Made by a program: the position numbers and the translations under genes | Part shown: positions 32,512 through 41,239 of the stretch, in pieces | Numbering within the stretch: the first letter of the stretch is position 1 | Layout of the letters: each line of letters begins with the position of its first letter | Assembly (NCBI GenBank): GCA_014360805.1 | Contig: JACIWU010000016.1 | Span: forward strand, 1 to 45,799 | Origin: Chloroflexota bacterium | Lineage (GTDB): Bacteria > Chloroflexota > Anaerolineae > DTLA01 | DNA: 45,799 nt | Direction of reading: 5' to 3' | Notes under the pieces: model-generated | Databases searched by the model: none | What the model was told of the DNA's origin: nothing | What the model saw: the letters and a program-made list of their open reading frames with translations, nothing else

Positions 32512-33441
32512 ATGGATGAATATCCGCCGGTGGTCGTGGTGGGCGCGGCGGCGATGGACACCAAAGGCAGGCCCGACAAGGGCTTGACGGCGGGCACGTC
32601 GTGCGAGGGCGACATCCGCATCAGCGTCGGGGGGTCGGCGCGGAACGTCGCCGAGAACCTGGCGCGGCTGGGCGTGCCCACAACCCTGCTCACGGCGGTG
32701 GGGAAGGACGGGTCGGGCCGGCGCATCCTGCACCAGGCCCAGGAAAGCGGCATCAACGTGGACCGCGTCATCGTTACGGACGAGTATCATACGGCCGCGT
32801 ACATGACCATCTACGACGAGCGGGGCGAGCCCGTGTACTCCATCCACGACATGGACATCCTGTCGCTCATCACGCCGCAGTACCTGTACTACAACCGCCG
32901 CGTCATCACCGAGTCGGCCCTGATCGCGGTGGACGCCAACCTGTCGCCGCGGGCGCTTCGGTCGCTGTTTGCGCTGGCCCGCAAGCACAAGATTCGGGTG
33001 TGCGCCGACCCGACGACGGTGGGGCTTGCGGCCCGCCTGAAGCCGTACCTGGGCGAGTTGTACATGGTAACGCCGAACGCGGCGGAAGCCGAGGCACTGA
33101 CGGGCGTGCCGGTTACCAACAAGGCCAGAGCGTTGCGCGCGGCCAAGGCCCTGGTGGGCATGGGCGTGCGCCTGGCCATCGTTACGTTGGCCGAGAAGGG
33201 GCTGTGCTACGCCACGAGCGAGGCCAGCGGGACGCTGCCCGCCGTGCCGTGCGAGATCGTGGACCTGACGGGGGCGGGCGATGCGCTGACGGCGGCGGTG
33301 ATCTTCGGCTTGCTGAACGAGATGGACGTGGACGACGCGGTGCGGTTGGGGCTAGCCGCCGCTGCCGCTACCATCGGCTGCGAGGAGACGGTCTGCCCCG
33401 ACCTGAGCGTAGATGTCTTGTATGAGAAGTTAGTTGTATGA
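32512..33441 (+). CDS. psuK: PfkB family kinase, probable pseudouridine kinase
   Basis: A 309-residue ribokinase-fold enzyme. Family motifs are GGSARNVAENLARLGVPTTLLTAVGKDGSG and the C-terminal DLTGAGDALTAAVIFGLL with the catalytic aspartate. Substrate choice comes from context: the next gene, overlapping by 4 bases, is pseudouridine-5'-phosphate glycosidase, and the pair breaks pseudouridine down via its 5'-phosphate. I start at the ATG at 32512 with GGGAGGGAG upstream; the longer open frame is repeat-derived. Confidence 0.9.
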   Translation: MDEYPPVVVVGAAAMDTKGRPDKGLTAGTSCEGDIRISVGGSARNVAENLARLGVPTTLLTAVGKDGSGRRILHQAQESGINVDRVIVTDEYHTAAYMTIYDERGEPVYSIHDMDILSLITPQYLYYNRRVITESALIAVDANLSPRALRSLFALARKHKIRVCADPTTVGLAARLKPYLGELYMVTPNAAEAEALTGVPVTNKARALRAAKALVGMGVRLAIVTLAEKGLCYATSEASGTLPAVPCEIVDLTGAGDALTAAVIFGLLNEMDVDDAVRLGLAAAAATIGCEETVCPDLSVDVLYEKLVV

Positions 33442-34334
33442 ATATTCAAATATATTCGGAAGTGCAGGCGGCGCTCCGCGCGGGCCAGCCCGTCGTGGCG
33501 CTGGAGTCCGCCGTCATCACCCACGGCCTGCCGCGCCCTCAGAACCTGGATACCGCCCGCCGCTTGGAGCGCGTGGTGCGCGAGCGCGGGGCGACGCCTG
33601 CTACCGTGGCGGTGGTGGACGGCCGCCTGTGCGTGGGTCTGGCCGACGAGGAGTTGGCGCGCCTGGCCCAAAGCCCGCGCCCGCGCAAAGTGAGCCTGCG
33701 CGATTTGGCGGCGTGCGCAGTGCAGGGCGAGGACGGCGGCACCACGGTTGCGGCGACCATGCACCTGGCGCACCAGGCCGGCATCGGCGTTTTCGCCACG
33801 GGCGGCATCGGGGGCGTTCACCGCGGGCAACCCTTTGACGTTTCGGCTGACCTGCCCATGCTAGCGCGCATGCCGATGGCCGTGGTGTGCTCGGGCGCGA
33901 AGAGCATCCTGGACCTGCCCCTGACGCTGGAGTGGCTGGAGACGCACGGCGTGCCCGTGGTGGGATACCAGACCAATCGGTTTCCGGCGTTCTACTGCCG
34001 GGACAGCGGACTTGAGGTGGACATCCGCGTGGACACGCCGGAGGCGCTGCGCGACTTCATCCGCGCTCATTGGGGCGCTGGCCTGCACACGGCGGTGCTG
34101 GTGGGGGTGCCCGTCCCCGAAGACGCCGCGCTCCCCGGCCCGCTGGTGGAGGAGGCCATTGCGCAGGCGCTGGCCGACGCGGAGCGGGACGGCATACGCG
34201 GGAAGGCCCTCACGCCGTACCTGCTGGCGCGGCTGAGCCGCATCACCGAGGGGCGGTCGCTGCGGGCGAACTTAGCGCTGCTTGAGCGCAATGCCGAGAT
34301 CGCCGCCCGACTGGCCGTGTGCATGGCGGCGTAG
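33438..34334 (+). CDS. psuG: Pseudouridine-5'-phosphate glycosidase
   Basis: Splits the C-C glycosidic bond of pseudouridine 5'-phosphate to uracil plus ribose 5-phosphate. The 298-residue protein has the family motifs VALESAVITHGLPRPQNL, SLRDLAACAVQGEDGGTTVAATMHLAHQAGIGVFATGGIGGVHRG, VCSGAKSILDLPLTLEWLETHGVPVVGYQTNRFPAFY and a conserved C-terminal half. The start ATG overlaps the psuK stop (ATGA). rpiB elsewhere in the window could use the ribose 5-phosphate released. Confidence 0.96.
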   Translation: MNIQIYSEVQAALRAGQPVVALESAVITHGLPRPQNLDTARRLERVVRERGATPATVAVVDGRLCVGLADEELARLAQSPRPRKVSLRDLAACAVQGEDGGTTVAATMHLAHQAGIGVFATGGIGGVHRGQPFDVSADLPMLARMPMAVVCSGAKSILDLPLTLEWLETHGVPVVGYQTNRFPAFYCRDSGLEVDIRVDTPEALRDFIRAHWGAGLHTAVLVGVPVPEDAALPGPLVEEAIAQALADAERDGIRGKALTPYLLARLSRITEGRSLRANLALLERNAEIAARLAVCMAA

Positions 34335-34354
34335 CGGGTTGCGCGGGCCTTCCA

Positions 34355-34370
34355 TGTTTCACGTGAAACA
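34355..34370. promoter_or_regulatory. parS centromere-like site (ParB binding)
   Basis: TGTTTCACGTGAAACA is a perfect 16-base palindrome identical to the bacterial chromosomal parS consensus; one more pair on each side extends it to 18. It lies in the 48 bases between psuG and the next gene, 12 bases before that gene's GTG. ParB loads here and spreads, and ParA/SMC act on the origin region. No parA or parB gene is in the window. Confidence 0.93.
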
Positions 34371-34382
34371 TCGGGGGACGGT

Positions 34383-35264
34383 GTGGCTGACAGAAGCGAG
34401 CCGAGAATCATAGACTACGGCGAGAGCACCTACAAGCGCGACTTCTGGGGCGAGGGCCGCGAGTACGAGGACCGGGCCGAGCGGTTCGCGCTCCGGCGCC
34501 TCATCCCGCCGCAGGGCCTGCGCATCCTGGACGTGGGCTCGGGGTTCGGCAGGCTGGTCGCGCTCTACCGCCATTTCTCCGAGGTGGTCCTGCTGGACTA
34601 CTCGGACGACCAACTGCGCGACGCCCGCCGCACATGGGGGGACGACCGCATCCAGTATGTGGCGGCCAACTGGTACCACATGCCCTTCGCCGACGCGACC
34701 TTTGACGCCGTGTTGAGTGTGCGCGTGCTCCACCATGCGGCGGACTTGCCCGCGCTCATGGGCGAGATCGCCCGCGTCCTGGCCCCTGGCGGCATCTACG
34801 TCCTGGAGTTCGCGAACAAGCGGAACCTCAAGGCCATCGCCCGCTTCCTGCTGCGCCGCCAGAAGTGGAACCCCTTTGACCCGGAGCCGGTGGAGTACCA
34901 CCCGCTGCATTGGGATTTCCATCCCCGCTGGATGTACGACCTGCTCGTGGACAAAGGCTTCACGGTGGAGCGGCGGCTGACCGTGTCCCACTTCCGCGCG
35001 GGGCTGCTCAAGCGCCTGGTGCCCGCGGGCATCCTGGCGCGCGCCGACGCCGCGCTCCAGTGGACCGGGCGGTACTTCCAGTTGACCCCCAGCGTGTTCA
35101 TGCGGGCGCGCGCGGCGGGCCTGCCCACGCCCCCGACGGAGCGCCTGGTGTACCGCTGCCCGGCGTGCGGCGGCGCGCTGACAGAGGACGCGATGGGGCT
35201 GCGCTGCGCGGCTTGCGGCGCGCTGTACCCGCTGCACGACGGGATTTGGATGTTCAAGGCGTAG
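34383..35264 (+). CDS. SAM-dependent methyltransferase with C-terminal zinc ribbon
   Basis: A 293-residue protein with a class I methyltransferase domain (motif I LDVGSGFGRLVALY, about 49-62; acidic strand 2 end VVLLDYSDDQL; post-motif FDAVLSVRVLHHAADL). It ends with a Trm112-like zinc ribbon, CPACGG...LRCAACGALYPLHDGIWMF. The substrate is unknown. The GTG start at 34383 has GGGGGACG upstream, and the parS site lies just before it, so ParB binding might affect its expression. Confidence 0.85.
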   Translation: MADRSEPRIIDYGESTYKRDFWGEGREYEDRAERFALRRLIPPQGLRILDVGSGFGRLVALYRHFSEVVLLDYSDDQLRDARRTWGDDRIQYVAANWYHMPFADATFDAVLSVRVLHHAADLPALMGEIARVLAPGGIYVLEFANKRNLKAIARFLLRRQKWNPFDPEPVEYHPLHWDFHPRWMYDLLVDKGFTVERRLTVSHFRAGLLKRLVPAGILARADAALQWTGRYFQLTPSVFMRARAAGLPTPPTERLVYRCPACGGALTEDAMGLRCAACGALYPLHDGIWMFKA

Positions 35265-35274
35265 GATGCGCCCC

Positions 35275-35640
35275 CATACGCGAACCGGAATCCACGAATC
35301 ACACGAATCCGCACGAATGAGATAACCGGAATCCGCGAATAACACGAATCTACACGAATGGGGGAACATACTGCGTCGCATCTTGGTCGCCGGACACGTA
35401 GGGCGGCTTTCCATAGCCGCCGGAGCCTGCTAACCGCGAATCGCGCGAATCCACGCGAATGGGTAACCGGAATCCGCGAATAACACGAATCTACACGAAT
35501 GGGTAGCATACCCGACGCCGAAGACGGGGGTTTAGCCCCGCGCGGGCATACCGACCTCACCCCCCTCATTCCCTCTCTCCACGGGCGGAGGCCGAAGGCT
35601 GGGGGTGAGGTGCGCCGGCGCGAACCCCGCCCGACGCTGA
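35275..35640. repeat. Repeat-filled gap (CACGAAT tandem blocks and others)
   Basis: CGAATCCACGAATCACACGAATCC-type blocks occur at about 35285-35317, 35330-35360 and 35430-35500. Half of a two-hairpin element lies at 35397-35430, and a CTCACCCC...GGGGGTGAGG inverted element at about 35556-35611. No gene is seen in 35265-35837. Confidence 0.8.
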
Positions 35641-35697
35641 AGGAGCAATCGGATGCCCGTCTCGGTTCCAAATCTTGTTGGTCGCGCCATGGACACA

Positions 35698-35729
35698 GAT
35701 GCGACGCACTTCTGAAAGTGCGTCGCATC
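35698..35729. repeat. Perfect 14-bp inverted repeat
   Basis: GATGCGACGCACTT (35698-35711) and its exact complement (35716-35729) flank CTGA. The right arm with its tail GCGTCGCATCTTGGT also occurs alone at about 35372-35386, so it belongs to a repeat family. It lies upstream of the riboswitch promoter. Confidence 0.8.
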
Positions 35730-35788
35730 TTGGTTGCCACACCTTGGTCGCCAACGCAAGACGGAGCCGAATCGGACGTCGCGCGGTT

Positions 35789-35817
35789 TTGACAACGCCA
35801 TCCGCCCCGCGTATAAT
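35789..35817 (+). promoter_or_regulatory. Consensus promoter of the FMN-riboswitch operon
   Basis: TTGACA (35789-35794), 17-base spacer, TATAAT (35812-35817): a full match to the sigma-70 consensus. Transcription would start near 35824, 14 bases before the riboswitch P1 stem. Confidence 0.85.
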
Positions 35818-35837
35818 CAGCGCAAGTTGAATATCCA

Positions 35838-35983
35838 GGAGCCTTCGGGGCAGGGTGCGGCCTGCGAGTCAGGCCAATTCCCGATCGGCGGTAAGGCCTC
35901 GCTGAGGAGGCCAAGCCCGCGAGCGCAAGCAGATCCGGTGCAAAGCCGGGGCCGACGGTACAGTCCGGAAGGGAGAAGGTTCC
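35838..35983 (+). ncRNA. FMN riboswitch (RFN element)
   Basis: Conserved RFN blocks are all present in order: CTTCGGGGCAGGGTG, AATTCCCGATCGGCGGTAA, AGCCCGCGAGC, ATCCGGTGCAAAGCCGGGGCCGACGGTACAGTCCGGAAGGGAGAAGG. P1 closes between GGAGCCTTC (35838-35846) and GAAGGTTCC (35975-35983), 9 pairs with one G-T. It binds flavin mononucleotide and usually turns expression off. Two variable stems are extended (about 35856-35875 and 35896-35913). Confidence 0.95.
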
Positions 35984-36048
35984 GCAATGGGCAGTGCGCA
36001 TGCCTGGAATTTCCATGCGCCCTGTCGGTTGAATTCCTGCCCCGCTGG

Positions 36049-36069
36049 CCCCAAGCCTGTGGGGTTTTT
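36049..36069 (+). terminator. Riboswitch-controlled terminator / RBS-sequestering hairpin
   Basis: CCCCA (36049-36053) pairs with TGGGG (36060-36064), followed by TTTTT. The ABC permease ATG begins at 36072, so the GGGG of the 3' arm is also the only ribosome-site-like sequence, 7 bases before the start. The same hairpin could stop transcription and hide the start. Another hairpin (35996-36002 with 36014-36020) lies between aptamer and terminator. Confidence 0.7.
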
Positions 36070-36071
36070 GT

Positions 36072-36872
36072 ATGGCCGGAATCTGCCAACCTCAAACCAA
36101 GCCGGACCTGGCGAAGCGGCTGCGGCAGGCGGCAGGCCGCGCGGCGGGTGCGATCCTAGGTGTGCTGGGCTTCCTCGCAGTGTGGGGCGGCCTGGTCGCG
36201 CTGCTGAAGTATCCGCCGTTTATCCTCCCTGGGCCTGGGCGCGTCTGGTCGCGCTTCCTCGTCGCGGTCGCCGATGGCTCGCTGTGGTACCACACATCGC
36301 TCACGCTGTTTGAAATCTTCGCGGGCCTCCTGCTGGGCGTGAGCGTTGCCACCCTGCTGGGATACATCATCGCCAAGTCGCCCACGCTGGACCGCCTGCT
36401 GTCGCCCTACATCGTCGCGGCCCAGGCAGTTCCCATCGTTGCCCTGGCGCCGTTGCTGGTCATCTGGTTCGGCTTCGGGAGCGTCTCCAAGATTCTGGTC
36501 TGCGCGCTGACGCTGTTCTTGCCCGTGCTCATCAATACTGCCGTCGGCATCCGCTCGGTGGATCGCAACCTGCGCGAACTGATGCGGTCGCTGGGCGCGT
36601 CGCGATGGCAGACGTTTCGGATGCTGGAAGTGCCCGCCGCGCTGCCCGTGCTGTTCGGGGGGCTGAAAATCGGCGCGACGCTGTCGGTCATCGGCGCGGT
36701 CGTGGGCGAATTCGTCGGCGCCGACAGGGGACTGGGGTTTCTGATCAACCTGGCGCGGGGGCTGTTTGACACGCCCCTGCTCTTCGTCGCGCTGTTCACC
36801 CTTGTGGCGATCGCGCTGTCGCTCTACGGCGCGATCTCGCTCGTTGAGGCCGCTCTGCTGCGGCATCGGTAA
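36072..36872 (+). CDS. ribX: ABC transporter permease, riboflavin-type (RibX-like)
   Basis: A 266-residue inner-membrane permease of the BPD type with about six helices and the EAA loop RELMRSLGASRWQTFRMLEVPAALP that docks on the ATPase. It is related to SsuC/TauC/ThiX permeases. The FMN riboswitch immediately upstream points to flavin or a flavin precursor as substrate, matching the predicted RibXY transporters of Chloroflexi. The ATG is unusually close to the terminator T-run. Confidence 0.85.
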   Translation: MAGICQPQTKPDLAKRLRQAAGRAAGAILGVLGFLAVWGGLVALLKYPPFILPGPGRVWSRFLVAVADGSLWYHTSLTLFEIFAGLLLGVSVATLLGYIIAKSPTLDRLLSPYIVAAQAVPIVALAPLLVIWFGFGSVSKILVCALTLFLPVLINTAVGIRSVDRNLRELMRSLGASRWQTFRMLEVPAALPVLFGGLKIGATLSVIGAVVGEFVGADRGLGFLINLARGLFDTPLLFVALFTLVAIALSLYGAISLVEAALLRHR

Positions 36873-36896
36873 CATATTACAGTCCAGGAGGACGCC

Positions 36897-37883
36897 ATGA
36901 AGACATTGCGGTTGGCTTTGATTCTGCTGGCGCTCGTCGCGTCGGTCGCTGCGGTCGGGTGCAAGCCCACTCCCCGCCCCACCCAGGAAGTTACGCTGGC
37001 GATGGGCTATATCCCCAACGTGCAGTTCGCGCCCTTGTACGTGGCGGTGAAGAAAGGCTACTTCGCCGAGGAAGGCATCCAGGTGAAGTTTGACTACGGC
37101 TGGGAGACCGACCTGCTGAAACTGGTGGGCACGGGCGAGTTGAAGTTCGCCGTCGCCAGCGGGGATCAGGTCATCCTGGCCCGCTCGCAGGGGCTGCCCG
37201 TCGTGTACGTGATGAACTGGTACCGCCGCTATCCGGTCTCGGTTACCGCCCTGGCGGACAGGGGCATCCGCACGCCGCAGGATTTGGTCGGCAAGACCGT
37301 GGGCATTCCCGCGACCTACGGGGCCAGTTACATCGGGTGGCGGGCGCTGCTGTACGCCACCGGCATCAGTCCCGATTCGGTTACGCTTCAGACCATCGGC
37401 TACGCGCAAGTCCCCGCGCTGGTAGAAAAGCAGGTGGACGCCGCCGTCTGCTACGTGATGAACGAGCCGGTTCAACTGGCGCAGGCGGGGTATGCCGTCG
37501 TGGATATGCCCGTGAGCGACTACATAGACCTGGTGTCCAACGGCTTCATCACCAACGAGCAGACGATCCAGAAGGAGCCGGCGCTGGTGCAGGGTATGGT
37601 GAGGGCGGCGCTGCGGGGCCTGCGGTACACGCTGGATCACCCCGACGAGGCGTTTGAGATTTCGCTGGAGTTCATCCCCGAGATGAAGAGCACCGATGTC
37701 CCGCTCCAGAAGGCCGTCTTGTACAAGAGCCTGGAAGTTTGGAGAAGCGATCGCCTCGGCGAGAGCAGTCAGGCGGCGTGGCAGGCCTCGGTGGACTTCA
37801 TGAAGTCCGTGGGGTTGATTCAGGAGGCCCCTGCGATCAACACGCTGTTCACGAATCGGTTTGTGGAGGGCGCGAGGAAATAG
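36897..37883 (+). CDS. ribY: ABC transporter substrate-binding lipoprotein (RibY-like)
   Basis: A 328-residue NMT1/THI5-type binding protein. The signal peptide ends in the lipobox-like VAAVGC, so Cys22 would be lipid-anchored after cleavage. The mature protein has VTLAMGYIPNVQFAPLYVAVKKGYFAEEGIQVKFDYG, typical of the family. GGAGGACGCC precedes the ATG at 36897, 24 bases after ribX. Substrate is inferred from the FMN riboswitch. Confidence 0.88.
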   Translation: MKTLRLALILLALVASVAAVGCKPTPRPTQEVTLAMGYIPNVQFAPLYVAVKKGYFAEEGIQVKFDYGWETDLLKLVGTGELKFAVASGDQVILARSQGLPVVYVMNWYRRYPVSVTALADRGIRTPQDLVGKTVGIPATYGASYIGWRALLYATGISPDSVTLQTIGYAQVPALVEKQVDAAVCYVMNEPVQLAQAGYAVVDMPVSDYIDLVSNGFITNEQTIQKEPALVQGMVRAALRGLRYTLDHPDEAFEISLEFIPEMKSTDVPLQKAVLYKSLEVWRSDRLGESSQAAWQASVDFMKSVGLIQEAPAINTLFTNRFVEGARK

Positions 37884-37885
37884 CG

Positions 37886-38677
37886 ATGGCTGGCAGTCCG
37901 CCAGATTCCGAGAATACCACCGCGCCCCCTGCGCTGGAGGCGATTGACCTGACCAAGACCTACTGCACGTCCCAGGGCGAGGTGGCGGCCGTGGCGGGGG
38001 TAACGATGCAGGCCGCCCAGGGCGAGTTCGTGTGCATCGTGGGGCCTTCGGGGTGCGGCAAGACCACGCTCCTGCACCTGTTCGCGGGGCTGCTGGAGCC
38101 GACATCGGGCCTCGTGCGCGCCAACGGCATCCAGATCAAGGGGCCCGTGCGTGAGATCGGGCTAGTGTTCCAGAACGGGAACCTGATGCCCTGGCGCAGC
38201 GTGTTGCGCAACGTTACCCTGCCGCTGGAGATCCAGGGCGTGCCCCTTCGGGAGGCCGAGGAGGCGGCGCGTAGCGTGCTGGATTTGGTGGGCCTGAGGG
38301 GGTTTGAGCACGCGCGACCGCGGGAACTTTCGGGCGGGATGCAGCAGCGGGTCGCCATTGCCCGCGCCCTGGTGTACGACCCGAAGATCTTGCTACTGGA
38401 TGAGCCTTTCGGCGCGCTGGACGCCCTGACCCGCGAGCGGATGAACCTGGAATTGCAGCGTATCTGGCAGGCGCGGCAGAAGACCGTCATCATGGTAACC
38501 CACAACATTCACGAGGCGGTGTTCCTGGGAGACCGCGTGCTGGTGATGACCCCGCGGCCAGGGCAGATTTCCTCCGAGACGCGCATTCCCCTGCCGCGCC
38601 CGCGCGACCTGGCGGTGATGGCCTCGCCGCAATTCGGCCTGCTGGCCCAGTCCATCCGCGAATCTATCTATGAGTGA
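37886..38677 (+). CDS. ribZ: ABC transporter ATP-binding protein (RibZ-like)
   Basis: A 263-residue ATPase that powers the RibXY permease. Walker A is GPSGCGKTT, the Q-loop is FQNGNLMPW, the signature is LSGGMQQRVAIARA, Walker B is ILLLDEPFGALD and the switch histidine is in VTHNIHEA. The start at 37886 lies 2 bases after the ribY stop; the longer open frame is an overlap with ribY. The C-terminus ends 17 bases from the convergent transglutaminase gene. Confidence 0.9.
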   Translation: MAGSPPDSENTTAPPALEAIDLTKTYCTSQGEVAAVAGVTMQAAQGEFVCIVGPSGCGKTTLLHLFAGLLEPTSGLVRANGIQIKGPVREIGLVFQNGNLMPWRSVLRNVTLPLEIQGVPLREAEEAARSVLDLVGLRGFEHARPRELSGGMQQRVAIARALVYDPKILLLDEPFGALDALTRERMNLELQRIWQARQKTVIMVTHNIHEAVFLGDRVLVMTPRPGQISSETRIPLPRPRDLAVMASPQFGLLAQSIRESIYE

Positions 38678-38694
38678 AAATTGGACAATCTGTC

Positions 38695-40980
38695 TCACCA
38701 TCGCGTGATGGGCACGCGGACAACGCGCGGTTTGGGCGTCAGGGCCAGGCGCAGCCGCCGCCACCGATACGCCAGGATGTGCCGTCGGAGGGAAGCCCAG
38801 GAGCGACGAATGGCGTCCCTGTCCACCGGCGCGGCCTTGCGGGCGCTGAAGCGTTCCTGATAGTACAGGTCGGCGAAGAACAGGGCTTCGGGTTCGCACC
38901 CGCCGATGGTGCGCGCCAGGCGCACGGCGAACTCGCGCGGCGTTTCGCTGTCGCCTTTCCGCACGCCCGCCAGCCGCGCCAGCCATACGAGGAGCGCGAA
39001 CAGCCTCTCGGCCGGCTTCATCCTTCGGACGGCGAGGGCCCCCCAGAGCGCCGCGCCCAGGCCCGCGAGGAGCGCCAGCACGCCAGCGCCCAGGGCCACG
39101 GCGCGCCACCCACGTAGGGCCGTCTCGGACGCGGAGGGCGTTGTCGCGCCTGTTTCGTCTGTGCCTGCCAACTCGTCCGCGCCGAACTTCGCCTCTTCCT
39201 CGTCCTCGCGCAGGGTCGGAGGCACGATGCCGATGCCGGCGAGGCCCTGCGGTTCATCCGACGGGCGGACGATGAGGGGTTCCGAGGCCGTGGGTTCAAA
39301 GGGAATCCACCCGTAGTTGGGGAAGAACACTTCGGGCCAGGAATGCGCGTCCGAGTACAGGACCACATAGCCCCGACGGTTGGGATCCCATCCGCCGCTG
39401 GTGTAGCCCGCCGCAATGCGGGCGGGGATGCCGATGGTGCGAAGCATCACGACCATGGCCGAGGCGTAGTAGTCGCAATAGCCTGCCTTGCTCACGAACA
39501 GGAAATGATCCACCGCGTCGGCGCCCGGTGGCGGGGCTTCCACCGACTGGTCGTATCGGTACTCGCGCCGCAGGTAGCGTTCTATGGCCACGCACGCCTC
39601 GTAGGGCGTGTTGGCGCTCGCCGTGATCTCGCGGGCCAGGTCCGCCACTCGCGAGGGCAGCGTCGCGGGCAGGTCCAGGTACCGCTCCAGCACGTAGGTG
39701 GGGTAATTCGTACCGGCGTCGCGGAGCCGCCGCTCGCTGACGGTGGGCACGGACGAGATGACCGTGTAGCCCGCGCTCGGGGACACGGCGCGGAGCGCGC
39801 GGATGCTAGAGGGTTCCGCCAGGCCCGTGATCATGCCCCCGCCGCGGCTCATGCCCACATACGTTACGTCGGCCGCCACGGGGATGTCGGCCCAGATGGG
39901 CTGGCCCGCCGCATACACGCGGAACTCGCCCGACTGCAACGGCTTCACCGTCTGCGTGATCTCCTGGGCCGAGTCAAAGGTCGGCACGGGCCAGTACTCG
40001 CGGGCGGGCCAGGTGGCCGAGAAGCGGTCCGAGTTGACCCAGCCGCGCCCCGTGTACTCGTCGTACACGGCGGCGCGCCAGTACAGCGGCCGAGGGGATT
40101 CCACCACCATGAACGGCGTGTCGCTCAGCCGCACCGGTCCGCCCAGGGCCAGCGCCCGACCGAAGGATATGCCTTCCTGCGCCTGCTGCGACCGCAGGCT
40201 GGAGTACAGGCGCGCCCATTCGTCCTGCACCCGCTGCCAGGGGCGTGAGAACGTGTCCCAGATGTCGCTCCACCTCGGGCTGGCCAACGCGTTGGGCAGG
40301 AACAACGCCGACAGGACGATCACCAGGGACAGGATCATGCCGTCACGCAGGAAATCCCAGGCGATGTCGGGCGAGAAGGCGATGCGGTTCGCCTGCCAGC
40401 GCGTCTGCTCGGCCAGCACGTGCACCCGCACGATGAGCAGGAGCGCGCAGAACAGGTACAAGACGAAGTAGATGCCCACGCCGCTGGGCGCGTACAATGA
40501 GTTGATGAGGATGACCAGGCCCACGGGGATGATGGCGGCCCACACCTGATGCCTGCGGAAGGTGAACCACGTGCCCAGGTACGCGGCCAGCCACAGGAGA
40601 ACGCCCAGTTGGAGCACGAAGATCACGCCGTCGCCGCTCACGCCTTGCCCCAGCGCCACGTCCAGCCACGCCATGAACCGGTACACCAGGGCCAGCATGC
40701 GCTCTTTCACGGGCATCGCGCCGGGCAGGATGTGGCTCACGAGGAAAACCGTCCATGCCAGGCCGACGACGGTGGCGAAGATGTGTGAGACGACGCCGGG
40801 TAGCCAGCGCTGCTTGGCCAGGAGCATGCCCAGGGTTACCGCCACGAGCACGACCCAAATGAGGAGTCCGAGGCCGTCGGCCCATTCGGCCGCGCTCAGC
40901 GCCCAGACGGCGAGCATGTGTATGATCAGGAGCAGGAAATAGGTGCTCCAGCCTTCCTTGAGCCGAAACCGTGATCTCAC
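38695..40980 (-). CDS. Transglutaminase-like membrane protein (TgpA type)
   Basis: A 761-residue protein: an N-terminal membrane part with several helices (residues 10-230), an extracytoplasmic region with the transglutaminase core (about 450-570), one further helix (about 628-650) and a C-terminal DUF4129-like cytoplasmic tail. The catalytic Cys502 (KAGYCDYYASAM) and His546 (DAHSWPEVF) are present; the third position reads FEPT, with glutamate where many relatives have FDPT. Substrates are unknown. In many bacteria such genes sit beside a MoxR ATPase and DUF58 gene, which are missing here. Confidence 0.88.
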   Translation of the reverse strand: MRSRFRLKEGWSTYFLLLIIHMLAVWALSAAEWADGLGLLIWVVLVAVTLGMLLAKQRWLPGVVSHIFATVVGLAWTVFLVSHILPGAMPVKERMLALVYRFMAWLDVALGQGVSGDGVIFVLQLGVLLWLAAYLGTWFTFRRHQVWAAIIPVGLVILINSLYAPSGVGIYFVLYLFCALLLIVRVHVLAEQTRWQANRIAFSPDIAWDFLRDGMILSLVIVLSALFLPNALASPRWSDIWDTFSRPWQRVQDEWARLYSSLRSQQAQEGISFGRALALGGPVRLSDTPFMVVESPRPLYWRAAVYDEYTGRGWVNSDRFSATWPAREYWPVPTFDSAQEITQTVKPLQSGEFRVYAAGQPIWADIPVAADVTYVGMSRGGGMITGLAEPSSIRALRAVSPSAGYTVISSVPTVSERRLRDAGTNYPTYVLERYLDLPATLPSRVADLAREITASANTPYEACVAIERYLRREYRYDQSVEAPPPGADAVDHFLFVSKAGYCDYYASAMVVMLRTIGIPARIAAGYTSGGWDPNRRGYVVLYSDAHSWPEVFFPNYGWIPFEPTASEPLIVRPSDEPQGLAGIGIVPPTLREDEEEAKFGADELAGTDETGATTPSASETALRGWRAVALGAGVLALLAGLGAALWGALAVRRMKPAERLFALLVWLARLAGVRKGDSETPREFAVRLARTIGGCEPEALFFADLYYQERFSARKAAPVDRDAIRRSWASLRRHILAYRWRRLRLALTPKPRVVRVPITRW

Positions 40981-41155
40981 TGCGCTCCTCGGCGGCGATT
41001 CGCGCCGCTCACCCCAGAGACGGCGGCCGCGGGCGCGGGGTTCCGCCCAACGCGCGCCAACGGGCTTCTGTTCACCGCCCTCTGATGGGTGTACACGCCT
41101 GCCTTACCGCAGGTTCAACGTGCCCGAAAATATGGAAAGAGACAATGACACAATT

Positions 41156-41184
41156 AGTATAAGCCAACACGCCCGGCTGGTCAA
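41156..41184 (-). promoter_or_regulatory. Promoter of the transglutaminase gene
   Basis: Minus strand: TTGACC (41179-41184), 17 bases, TATACT (41156-41161). The leader is about 170 bases, with no feature I recognise. Confidence 0.6.
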
Positions 41185-41239
41185 AAGGGCGCGACAGCAT
41201 CCGAACAGTCCCGTCCCCAGAACCCGATTTGCGCGGATT

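Noticed and set aside
36156-38105. 649-codon minus-strand open frame across ribX-ribY
   Set aside because: Shadow of three ABC-transporter genes with clear family motifs on the plus strand.
38678-38694. Shared terminator between ribZ and the transglutaminase gene
   Set aside because: Only 17 bases separate the convergent genes, and no stem-loop with a T-run is visible.
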